Assembly: GCA_039918615.1 (NCBI GenBank)
Contig: JBDSHG010000227.1
Location: 1 to 52,829, forward strand
Reading direction: 5' to 3'
DNA: 52,829 bases
Source: FEN-1250 sp039918615
GTDB lineage: Bacteria; Gemmatimonadota; Gemmatimonadetes; Gemmatimonadales; Gemmatimonadaceae
The position numbers and the translations under genes were made by a program. Numbering within the stretch: the first letter of the stretch is position 1; every line of letters begins with the position of its first letter. Positions 41,996 to 49,723 of this stretch are shown piece by piece. The notes under the pieces are model-generated. The model saw only the letters and a program-made list of their open reading frames with translations. It searched no databases and was not told where the DNA came from.

Positions 41996-42619
41996 ATGCC
42001 GATGACGGGACAGTCGTGGCTCAACAGCGCATCGTCGTTCCTCGGCATGTGGGACGTGATGATGGCAGCGATGATGCTGCCATCGTTGCTTCCGGTGTTG
42101 TGGCGGTTTCGGAGGGCTGCCCGCGGCACGGGTGAGACGCGACGCGACGTGCTGACCGCGCTCGTCGTCTGCGGATACTTCGGAGTATGGACCGCCTTCG
42201 GGATGGTGCTGTATCTGCTCGGCGTGGCGTTGGGAGCTGTGGAACTGCAGTTACCGGCGCTCCGGCGTGCGGCGTCGATGGCGATCGGAGGCCTCGCAAT
42301 CTTTGTCGCCCTTCATCAACTCTCCACGTCGAAGGCGCATCATCTCGCCTGCTTCAGAGCGGTCTCGCGCGCACGCGGCTCGACGGCGCGCGCCAGCGCA
42401 GCGTTGCTGCTCGGCGTGCGACTCGGCGCTTACTGCGTTTGCGACTGTGGGGCAGTGATGGCGTTACTTCTCGTCTTTGGCGTGATGGACTTGCGGGCGA
42501 TGGCTCTGGTGACAGTTGCGATCACCGTCGAGCGTCTCGCGCCGGCTGAATCTCCGTCGGCGATCGGTGCTAGCGGATCGAGAGCCAGTCCACATTGGTC
42601 GCGAACCCGGATGTCCTGA
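41996..42619 (+). CDS. DUF2182 family integral membrane protein
   Basis: A 207-residue membrane protein with about five helices. The opening WDVMMAAMMLPSLLPVLWRF and the CDCGAV near 155 match DUF2182 (predicted metal-binding membrane protein; function not established). The C-terminus after TVERLAP becomes Ser/Ala/Arg-rich and unlike the family, so the 3' end may be altered. ATG 41996; GTG 41993 one codon earlier is an alternative. Probably co-transcribed with the DUF899 gene. Confidence 0.7.
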   Translation: MPMTGQSWLNSASSFLGMWDVMMAAMMLPSLLPVLWRFRRAARGTGETRRDVLTALVVCGYFGVWTAFGMVLYLLGVALGAVELQLPALRRAASMAIGGLAIFVALHQLSTSKAHHLACFRAVSRARGSTARASAALLLGVRLGAYCVCDCGAVMALLLVFGVMDLRAMALVTVAITVERLAPAESPSAIGASGSRASPHWSRTRMS

Positions 42620-42701
42620 TTCGTCCCTTGCGGGAACCAGGAAATGTCGCAATCGTCAATTGATGAGTGGGTTGCTTTCAACCGTGGTTGTGGGAGGGCG
42701 C

Positions 42702-43139
42702 ATGCGATCCTTCGTTGTTGGACTTGCAGTCCTGGGTTCCCTGGCGGCATGCGATTCGACGACCGCCAACAGCAACGCGAGCCAGCTGCAGCTCGCGCAG
42801 CATCAAGCGCAGTGGGAGAACCGGAGCTTTCATTCGTACACGTACGATTATCACAACAGCGCGCCGCTCGGGAACGCCAACGTGCACGTGACCGTGACTG
42901 CCGATACCGTCTCGAGTGCGCTGGACGTGGTCACCGGCATGCCGCCACAGAACGGCGTCATCGTTCCGGCGATCGATGGGCTCTTTGTCCGTGCGCACGC
43001 GATTCTCGGAGAGAAAGGCGCGACGGTGGATCTCGAGTTCGACTCGCATCTCGGCTATCCAACACACGTCTCCGCCTTCAACAACAATCCCGGCGGCGGA
43101 TACGATGCAACGGTGTCCAATCTGCATCCAACAGCATAG
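42702..43139 (+). CDS. Lipoprotein, DUF6174-like
   Basis: 145-residue lipoprotein: MRSFVVGLAVLGSLAAC with lipobox cysteine C17. The mature part shares the pattern W-x-x-R-x-FHSYxYDY, IDGLF and NNPGGGxxA-x-x-SNL with the second lipoprotein at 44802. Resembles DUF6174 (secreted, unknown role). Good Shine-Dalgarno GGGAGG. It ends at SNLHPTA, followed by a strong hairpin. Confidence 0.75.
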   Translation: MRSFVVGLAVLGSLAACDSTTANSNASQLQLAQHQAQWENRSFHSYTYDYHNSAPLGNANVHVTVTADTVSSALDVVTGMPPQNGVIVPAIDGLFVRAHAILGEKGATVDLEFDSHLGYPTHVSAFNNNPGGGYDATVSNLHPTA

Positions 43140-43151
43140 GCTGCGATGCTG

Positions 43152-43200
43152 AAGCGCGCCCGCGACGATCTCTCGTCGCGGGCGCGCTTGTTATTCTCTT
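43152..43200 (+). terminator. Strong rho-independent-type terminator
   Basis: A perfect 17-bp stem (43152-43168 with 43173-43189), loop TCTC, followed by GTTATTCTCTT. It ends transcription of the lipoprotein gene and lies between it and the convergent permease gene. Confidence 0.85.
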
Positions 43201-43202
43201 CG

Positions 43203-44594
43203 TCAGGGAGCCCCGGCTGTCCTCACGCCGCTGAACATCGTCCATCCTCCAGGTCGCCTGTTCAACACCAACTCATGGTAGGCGAGCGATATCACCACGG
43301 TCGCGGTCACGGCGATCATCCCGGGGCGCCCCACCGCGGCATCTTCCCACGCGGAGATCGCGAGCGCTGCGGATGCGACAAGGCTCAGCACATTCATGAG
43401 CGGAAAGAATGGCGTCCGAAAAGTTCCGGCGATGCCTGTCAAGCCGCGCCAGCGTCCGGCGACTACTGCGAGATTGAGCAGCACCCAGGTCACGATCTGA
43501 AAGCCGGACGCGAGGATGATCAACAGCGGCAGGCTGATGAAGCAGCACGCGGCAGAGGCAAGCGCGAGTGAAAGTGTCGCGATCCACGGCGAGCCGAATC
43601 TCTTGTGCACGCTCGATAGCAATGGGTTCAACGAGCCCGGCCAGATGCGGTCGCGCCCCGAGCTGTAGATGAATCGACCATAGCAGCTCAGTACCGAAAC
43701 GCATGCGTTGAACAGCGCCGCGATCACGCCGACGGTCACGAGGGTCGCGAACGTCGGGGACGCGCGCTCGGCGAGAAAGGCGTTGAACGGTGACTCGCTG
43801 GCCAGCACGGTCGACAGGTGGTCCGTGCCGACGACCACCCCGAGCACTGGTACGAATTCGCAGAAGACCGTGATCACGACGAGGATGATGACCAGGCGAC
43901 CGATGCTCCGGGGCTCGTGCATCTCTTCGCTGAAGTACACCGCCTGTCCCGCGCCGGCGGTTGCCCAGGATGCGGCAGCGATTGCGAGCGCGAGCGCGCT
44001 GAGCGAGAGCGAAGCTCCAGTTCCGCCCGTGAATGACATCGGATGCGTAAAGATGTTCGCGACGCTCTGTGTCGAGTGACCGAAGCCCAACACGGCCAGC
44101 AGGCCGAGCGCGAAGAGCTCGACCATCAGAAATGCGCCGGTGAACATGGCGCCGGTGCGAATATTCAGAATAGCGAGCGACGCAGCGATCGCCAGGGCGG
44201 CGACTGCTGTGCCGCCGGAGGGGAGCACTGGCCAGAGCGCGCGCATGTAGAGCGCGACCCCCGTTCCACAGATCGCGAGAAAGATCAGCGATCCAATGAG
44301 CGTGATGCCGAACTGCATGAAGCCGGCTCGGGGTCCGAGCGAATTGCCGATGATCGCGTAGTCGCCGCCCGCGAGCGGAAAGGCGGATCCCAGCTCCGCC
44401 TGCGAGAAGGTGAAGATGAGAGTGAGCAGGCCGCCCAGTAGAAAGGCGAGGGGAGCACCCGTCCCCGCGGTATGTAGTACGTCGGCGCCCGCCACCAGCA
44501 CTGATGCGCCGGGGGACAGAACCGACAGCGTGAGGAAGACGAGTCCGAGAGGACCCAACACACGCAACAGCGGCTTTACCTCGAAGTCCGACAA
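43203..44594 (-). CDS. APC superfamily amino-acid permease
   Basis: 463-residue permease with about twelve membrane helices. N-terminal VLGPLGLVFLTLSVLSPGASVLV helix, the GGDYAIIGNSLGPRAGFMQ consensus of the amino-acid/polyamine transporters and YFSEEMHEPRSIGR (the conserved E-x-P-R loop). Substrate is unknown. Starts at TTG 44594 after GAGAG. Flanked by the two related lipoprotein genes. Confidence 0.88.
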   Translation of the reverse strand: MSDFEVKPLLRVLGPLGLVFLTLSVLSPGASVLVAGADVLHTAGTGAPLAFLLGGLLTLIFTFSQAELGSAFPLAGGDYAIIGNSLGPRAGFMQFGITLIGSLIFLAICGTGVALYMRALWPVLPSGGTAVAALAIAASLAILNIRTGAMFTGAFLMVELFALGLLAVLGFGHSTQSVANIFTHPMSFTGGTGASLSLSALALAIAAASWATAGAGQAVYFSEEMHEPRSIGRLVIILVVITVFCEFVPVLGVVVGTDHLSTVLASESPFNAFLAERASPTFATLVTVGVIAALFNACVSVLSCYGRFIYSSGRDRIWPGSLNPLLSSVHKRFGSPWIATLSLALASAACCFISLPLLIILASGFQIVTWVLLNLAVVAGRWRGLTGIAGTFRTPFFPLMNVLSLVASAALAISAWEDAAVGRPGMIAVTATVVISLAYHELVLNRRPGGWTMFSGVRTAGAP

Positions 44595-44661
44595 GTCATT
44601 CTCTCGCGGTGGAGGACGGGCCGAAGAGACAGCGCCTGGCGCGCATTGTCAATCATGCCAA

Positions 44662-44696
44662 CTGCGGCGCGGCACCTCACTACGCCGCGCCGGCAG
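44662..44696. promoter_or_regulatory. Bulged inverted repeat between permease and second lipoprotein
   Basis: A 12-bp stem with one bulged base and a 10-base loop (44662-44673 / 44684-44696) in the 207-base divergent gap. No U-run follows. Could be an operator or a leader hairpin of the permease transcript. Confidence 0.3.
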
Positions 44697-44801
44697 TATA
44701 GAACTCCGAAGGTGAGCCGGCCGGGTCCGCTCACAGCAACTTGGTTGCGTGCGTGCATTCCGCGAATTTGCATTCGTCGCGCAGCGCACACTGGAGGACG
44801 C

Positions 44802-45383
44802 ATGCGATCAGTCATCGTGGGACTCGCCTTCATCGCAGCGCTCGGCGCATGCGAGGGCACTCGCGCCGTCACGAGCGCCGACAAGGCCGGCCTCGCGGAG
44901 CACGAGGCGCAGTGGGCCGCGCGCACGTTCCACAGCTATGTCTACGATTACTACGAGACGCAACTCTCAACGAGCTACAACGTGCACATCACCGTCGTAA
45001 ACGACACGGTGACGACAGTCATCGATACGCAAACCGGGCAGCCGCCTGCCGTTCCACGCACGTGGCCCACGATCGACGGGCTGTTCAACGAAGCCGACTT
45101 CGCGGTGCGGAACGGCAACTACTCGGTCTCGCTCGAATACGACGACCAGTACGGTTATCTCACGCTCCTGAGCCTGACGTCGAACAACCCGGGCGGCGGC
45201 TTTCTCGCACGCGCGTCCAATCTGCAGCCGCTTCCTGAGCGTGGCTACTCGACCACCGGGCGCGCGTCGGAGAAGGCGCCGAACACGATCGCGCCAACAA
45301 GACTCAGCGCGGCGGCCAGCGCGAAGGCGGCCGCGTACGTCCCGGTGATATCCACCAGCAACCGGTTACCGCCACCCCGATAA
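44802..45383 (+). CDS. Lipoprotein paralogue, DUF6174-like, with abnormal C-terminal extension
   Basis: 193 residues with the same signal (MRSVIVGLAFIAALGAC, C17) and shared core as the lipoprotein at 42702 (FHSYVYDYY, IDGLF, NNPGGG, SNLQPLP). The paralogue stops right after this point. Here the frame runs on about 48 residues through sequence that is antisense to the 3' end of the broken MFS gene. The extension is therefore probably a lost or displaced stop codon, not a real domain. Strong GGAGGA Shine-Dalgarno. Confidence 0.72.
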   Translation: MRSVIVGLAFIAALGACEGTRAVTSADKAGLAEHEAQWAARTFHSYVYDYYETQLSTSYNVHITVVNDTVTTVIDTQTGQPPAVPRTWPTIDGLFNEADFAVRNGNYSVSLEYDDQYGYLTLLSLTSNNPGGGFLARASNLQPLPERGYSTTGRASEKAPNTIAPTRLSAAASAKAAAYVPVISTSNRLPPPR

Positions 45384-46544
45384 TGCCCGGCACCGTGCCG
45401 ATGCTGTTGCTCAGCCCCACGAGCAGCGCGCTGCGTCGCGGCGCGACGTCGAGAATCGCCGGTGAGTACCCGCACCACGTGCACCCAAGGGCGCCGGTAG
45501 CGGCACAAAGGAGCCCGAGCGCCGACGCCGGTGAGTGAGAGAGGCGCGTCAGCAGCAGGAACGCCGCGCATGCAGCGAGACCCGAGCACTGCATCAGACG
45601 CCGCTCGAACGTCGTGCTCACACCGCGCGCGATCATGACGTCGGGAAGCCACGCCGCCACATTCATCGTTATGAACATCGCGATCCACGGCGCCGCCGAG
45701 AACATTCCGGCACTCGCGATGCTGAGTTTCTGCACGTCGCGGAAATAGCTCGGCAGCCACGATAGGAGCACGTAGAGATCCCACATCGTCGCGAACTGTC
45801 CAATCACGATCGCGACAACGGATGCGCGCAGCATCCACCGGTGCGATCCCTCGACACGAGTCCGCGTCGCATCGCCGCCAGGAGCGGCGGCGAGAAGCGC
45901 GCACTGCGCGGCATCGACCCGGGCATCGGATGCCGGGTCATTCTCGATGTCGTGGAACCAGTACGACGTCCAGAGGAGACCGACGCCCCCGAACACGTAG
46001 AAGGTTGCGGGCCACCCATATCCCACGACGAGCCACGCGGATCCGAGGAGGCCGACCACCGTTCCCACCGGAACGCCACTCAGGAGCCGTGCGATCGCCC
46101 GCGCGCGCTCCGCCGCAGGCACCCCCCGCCCGAACAGCCCGTAGGCCGCCGGAAACCGTCCCGGCCTCGCCTATCCCCATTCCGATGCGCGCCGCGATCA
46201 GCAGCGGGAGGGAGGTCTACGCCGCGAGCGGAGTGAGGAGCGTGAAGATCGACCACGCGAGCACCGAAAATCCGAGCACCCGCTTCCCGCCGTATCTCGT
46301 CGACAGAATTCCCGCGACGTACATGAACAGCAGATATCCCGCAAAGCACGCGGAAAGAACGAATCCTTTTTCGGTCTGCGACCAGCCGAAATGTTCCTTC
46401 ATCGCGACGGCGGCCACGGAGATGCTCACGCGGGTCCGTATAGGCGATGATGCATGCGAGCATCGCGAGCAATACGACCGCACGCCGCCTCGGCCAAGCG
46501 CTTCGCGCGGAGGCGGTGGCGGAGTGTGTATCAGACATTGTCAT
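45245..46544 (-). pseudogene. MFS transporter (ACS-type), broken
   Basis: Read across frames, this is a twelve-helix MFS transporter of the anion:cation symporter type of about 430 residues: VLLAMLACIIAYTD, ISVAAVAMKEHFGWSQTEKG, GYLLFMYVAGILSTRYGGKR, IAARIGMGIGEAG, VPAAERARAIARLLSG and LLVDITGTYAAAFALAAAL. The frame is lost at a GGG run (46432-46434, one extra base), near 46152-46158 (one extra base) and near 45358-45366 (one base missing), and there is an in-frame TAG at 46217-46219. Four lesions make it non-functional unless some are sequencing errors. Confidence 0.85.
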
Positions 46545-46675
46545 CAATGCGAGCAGCAGTCGACGTTGATTTTACTTGCGCTTTACAAGTCACTTTCCCA
46601 TCCTCACGGGGGATCGCTCGCCGTGAATGGAAATGAGAACGGCTCAATGATGCAAATGCGAATCGGAGGTTACAG

Positions 46676-47791
46676 ATGACTTCAGCGCGGGTGCTGGTCG
46701 GTACGCGAAAGGGCGCGTTCGTTCTCACGTCCGACGGGATGCGGAAGGATTGGAAGGTTGACGGGCCACATTTCGCCGGTTGGGAGATCTATCACGTGGC
46801 GGGGTCGCCGGTGGCTCCGAACCGCTTGTACGCGTCGCAGTCGAGCGGGTGGTTCGGGCAGATTATCCAGCGCTCGGATGACGGTGGCAAGACATGGGGG
46901 CCTGTCGGCAATAAGTTCGAGTACGACGGCATTCCAGGAACGCATCAGTGGTACGACGGCACGCCGCATCCGTGGGAATTTAAGCGCGTATGGCATCTCG
47001 AGCCGTCGCTCACTGATCCCGACACGGTCTACGCTGGCGTCGAGGATGCGGCACTCTTTCGGTCCGTCGATGGCGCACACAGTTGGGAAGAGTTGTCGGG
47101 GCTGCGGAAGCACGGCTCGGGTCCGCGGTGGCAGCCGGGTGCGGGCGGGCTGTGTCTCCACACGATACTCATCGATCCTCACAATCCTGATCGTATTGTC
47201 ATCGCCATCTCGGCGGCCGGCGCATTTCGAACCGACGACGGCGGGAAGAGCTGGCGCCCGATCAATCAGGGACTGACATCGCCGTACATTCCGGATCCGA
47301 ACGCCGATGTCGGCCACTGCGTTCACAAGATCGCGATGCATCCTTCGCGGCCCGGCGTGCTCTTCATGCAGAAACATTGGGACGTGATGCGCAGCGACGA
47401 CGCGGGCGACAACTGGCGCGAGGTCAGCGGAAATCTTCCGACGGATTTTGGATTCGCGATCGACGTGCACGCGCACGAGCCAGAGACCATCTACGTCGTC
47501 CCGATCAAGAGCGACTCCGAGCACTATCCACTCGAAGGCAAACTTCGCGTCTACCGCAGCCGCAGCGGTGGCAACGAGTGGGAGGCGCTCACGAAGGGCC
47601 TTCCGCAGGAGAACTGCTTCGTCAATGTGCTTCGCGACGCAATGGCCGTCGACTCGCTCGACACGTGCGGTGTCTACTTCGGGACGACGGGTGGGCAGGT
47701 CTATGCGTCGCGAGATGCGGGTGACAGCTGGGAGCCGATCGTGCGCGACCTGCCCGCGGTGCTCTCGGTCGAGGTGCAGACGCTGTCATGA
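46676..47791 (+). CDS. BNR/sialidase-like beta-propeller protein
   Basis: 371 residues with several Asp-box-type repeats: SDDGGKTWGP, SVDGAHSWEE, TDDGGKSWRP, SDDAGDNWRE, SRDAGDSWEP. These define a sialidase/VPS10-like propeller. No signal peptide and no sialidase catalytic Arg triad that I can point to, so enzyme activity is doubtful. CGGAGGT before ATG. Its stop overlaps the start of a MoaD/ThiS-like gene (ATGA). Confidence 0.85.
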   Translation: MTSARVLVGTRKGAFVLTSDGMRKDWKVDGPHFAGWEIYHVAGSPVAPNRLYASQSSGWFGQIIQRSDDGGKTWGPVGNKFEYDGIPGTHQWYDGTPHPWEFKRVWHLEPSLTDPDTVYAGVEDAALFRSVDGAHSWEELSGLRKHGSGPRWQPGAGGLCLHTILIDPHNPDRIVIAISAAGAFRTDDGGKSWRPINQGLTSPYIPDPNADVGHCVHKIAMHPSRPGVLFMQKHWDVMRSDDAGDNWREVSGNLPTDFGFAIDVHAHEPETIYVVPIKSDSEHYPLEGKLRVYRSRSGGNEWEALTKGLPQENCFVNVLRDAMAVDSLDTCGVYFGTTGGQVYASRDAGDSWEPIVRDLPAVLSVEVQTLS

Positions 47792-48084
47792 TCCGCGTCG
47801 CGCTGCCGCAGCATCTGCGCACGCTCGCGCGCGTCGACGGCGAAGTCGCGCTCGACGTCGATGGGGCGGTGACCCAGGCCTCGGTGCTCGATGCGCTCGA
47901 GGCGCGCTATCCGATGCTTCGCGGAACGATTCGCGACCAGACGACGAGGAAGCGCCGCGCATTCGTGCGCGTCTTCGCTTGCGAGGAGGATCTGTCGCAC
48001 GAGTCCGTGGATCGCGCGCTGCCCGACGCGATCGCGAAGGGAGAGGATGTCCTAATGATCGTCGGCGCTATCGCCGGGGGATAG
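47788..48084 (+). CDS. MoaD/ThiS family ubiquitin-like protein
   Basis: 98-residue beta-grasp protein: RVALPQHLRTLARVDGEV start, SVLDALEARYPMLRGTI helix and the end GEDVLMIVGAIAGG with a C-terminal diglycine, the feature needed for adenylation and thiocarboxylation in MoaD/ThiS proteins. Overlaps the BNR gene, a pairing I recall from other genomes. No E1-like enzyme is in the window. Role in molybdopterin or thiamin synthesis is not implied. Confidence 0.85.
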   Translation: MIRVALPQHLRTLARVDGEVALDVDGAVTQASVLDALEARYPMLRGTIRDQTTRKRRAFVRVFACEEDLSHESVDRALPDAIAKGEDVLMIVGAIAGG

Positions 48085-48104
48085 AAGCCGCGTCGGATCG
48101 CTAG

Positions 48105-48557
48105 CTACACGCCCTTCTCCTCGAGCAGCTTCAGAAACTGTCCAGGCTCCGTCAGCCCCAGCAGACGATTCGGCACGTCGGCTTCCTTGCTGAACTGCGC
48201 GATCTTCCCGAGCACGGGCAGATACTGATTCGACACTTCGAGCGGCGGCGCGACGATGAGGAAGAAGAAGTTCACCGGCTTGTCATCGATCGCCTTGAAG
48301 TCCACCCCGCTCGCCTTCCGGCCGAAGGCGACGCGAAGCTTGTTCACCACGAGTGAGCGGCAATGCGGAATCGCGATCCCGCGTCCGATCCCGGTCGACC
48401 CGAGATTCTCGCGCCGCTTCAGCATCTTGTAGAGCATCCCCTCCGACTTCTCGTCGAGCCCCAGCAGAGAGATCAGCTCCTTGAGCACGTCGTCCTTCGT
48501 CGTGGACTCGAGGTCGAGCTTGATTGCGTCTTCGGTGAAGAACTGGCGTAATTCCAT
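48105..48557 (-). CDS. PTS EIIA-type nitrogen regulatory protein (PtsN-like)
   Basis: 150 residues, full EIIA-Ntr/Fru domain. Phosphorylation site H65 in GIGRGIAIPHCRS; also VNFFFLIVAPP and YLPVLGKIAQF. Soluble. Probably a phospho-signalling protein rather than a sugar importer, as no EIIB/EIIC or HPr gene is near. ATG 48557 with AGGA. Convergent with the MoaD-like gene. Confidence 0.9.
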   Translation of the reverse strand: MELRQFFTEDAIKLDLESTTKDDVLKELISLLGLDEKSEGMLYKMLKRRENLGSTGIGRGIAIPHCRSLVVNKLRVAFGRKASGVDFKAIDDKPVNFFFLIVAPPLEVSNQYLPVLGKIAQFSKEADVPNRLLGLTEPGQFLKLLEEKGV

Positions 48558-48655
48558 CAAATCCTCGTCGGCAGTATCGATGCGTGCGTGCGGGCCGCCG
48601 CCCGCCGCAGCACAGGAAGGTAGCCGGGCTCGCGTCGAGTGTCAAACTCCATGCG

Positions 48656-48684
48656 TTGCATGGACTTGCAACGGTCGCTAGATT
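48656..48684 (+). promoter_or_regulatory. Promoter of dusB, apparently leaderless
   Basis: TTGCAT (48656-48661), 17-base spacer, TAGATT (48679-48684), then seven bases to ATG 48692. No Shine-Dalgarno. Same arrangement as accD and hisS. Confidence 0.55.
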
Positions 48685-48691
48685 TCCCCAG

Positions 48692-49723
48692 ATGCGCTTC
48701 CCGGTCGAGTTGACGCACCCCGTTCCACTCTACCTCGCGCCCATGGCGGGAGTGTCGGAGTCGCCCTTTCGCCGGCTCTGCCGGCGCTTCGGCGCGGATG
48801 TGGTCGTCACGGAATTCCTGTCGGCCGAGGGGATTCGTCGAGAGAATGAAGCCACGATCGCAAAACTCCGCTTCGCCGCGGACGAGCATCCGATCGGCGT
48901 CCAGATCTTCGGCTCCGATCCCGCCGCGATGGGCGACGCCGCCGCACTCGTCACGGATGTCTTCGCGCCCGACTTCATCGACATCAACTTCGGCTGCCCA
49001 GTCAAGAAGGTCGTCAAGCGCAATGGCGGCTCGGGGTGCCTCAAGGATCTCACACTCGTCGCGGACATCATTCGCGGCGTGCGCGCGCGCACGCATCTTC
49101 CCGTCACCGCGAAGATCCGCAGTGGCTGGAACGAAGAGATGCGCGATCCAGTCCGCATCGCGCGGGTCTGTGAAGATGCCGGCGCGGCGGTCATCGCGTT
49201 ACACGCCCGCTCGCGCACGCAGATGTACTCGGGGCGCGCGAACTGGGACGAGATCTCCGCCGTCGTCGACGCGGTCGCCGTCCCCGTGCTCGGCAACGGC
49301 GACATCAGCTGCGCCGCCGACATCGTGCGCATGCGCGAGCACACCGGATGTGCCGGCGTCATGGTCGGACGCGGATCGTTCGGACAGCCATGGATCTTCG
49401 ATCAGGCGCGCGCGCTGCTCGACGGTCGGCCCATGCCCGCTCCGCCACCGGTCGCCGAGCGTTTCGCGATCGCGCTCGATCATGCGCGCATGGCAGACGC
49501 ATACGAGCTCGATCAGCGCGGCGCCGCGATTGAATTCCGCAAGCACCTCGGCTGGTACGTGAAGGGACTTCCGGGATCGGCCGATCTGCGTAAGCGCCTG
49601 CACGCGGTCACCTCGCTCCTGGAAGTCGAGGGGATCTTCGCCGACTATCTGGCCATGGTGTCGCGCGGCGATGTGCCGCAGCGGCAGCAAGGCGTTCGGG
49701 AAGAGGAGACGCGGGCGGCGTGA
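48692..49723 (+). CDS. dusB: tRNA-dihydrouridine synthase (DusB-type)
   Basis: FMN enzyme reducing uridines in tRNA, 343 residues. Motifs: LAPMAGVSESPFRRLCRRFGA, VQIFGSDPAAM, DINFGCPVKKVVKRNGGSGCL (catalytic Cys is the second one), HARSRTQMYSGRANW and GNGDISCAAD, GVMVGRGSFGQPWIF. ATG 48692 is set by family start and promoter spacing. Coupled to larB by a four-base overlap (GTGA). A conserved C-terminal helical domain follows the TIM barrel. Confidence 0.93.
   Translation: MRFPVELTHPVPLYLAPMAGVSESPFRRLCRRFGADVVVTEFLSAEGIRRENEATIAKLRFAADEHPIGVQIFGSDPAAMGDAAALVTDVFAPDFIDINFGCPVKKVVKRNGGSGCLKDLTLVADIIRGVRARTHLPVTAKIRSGWNEEMRDPVRIARVCEDAGAAVIALHARSRTQMYSGRANWDEISAVVDAVAVPVLGNGDISCAADIVRMREHTGCAGVMVGRGSFGQPWIFDQARALLDGRPMPAPPPVAERFAIALDHARMADAYELDQRGAAIEFRKHLGWYVKGLPGSADLRKRLHAVTSLLEVEGIFADYLAMVSRGDVPQRQQGVREEETRAA

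Noticed and set aside
42620..42701. Short in-frame remnant after the DUF2182 gene
   Set aside because: A few residues in another frame looked protein-like (ESQSTLVANPDVLIRPL) but too short to support a gene.
39194..46544. Defence island or secondary-metabolite cluster
   Set aside because: No nuclease, helicase, toxin, NRPS/PKS or related signature; gene content is regulator, lipoprotein and transporter type.
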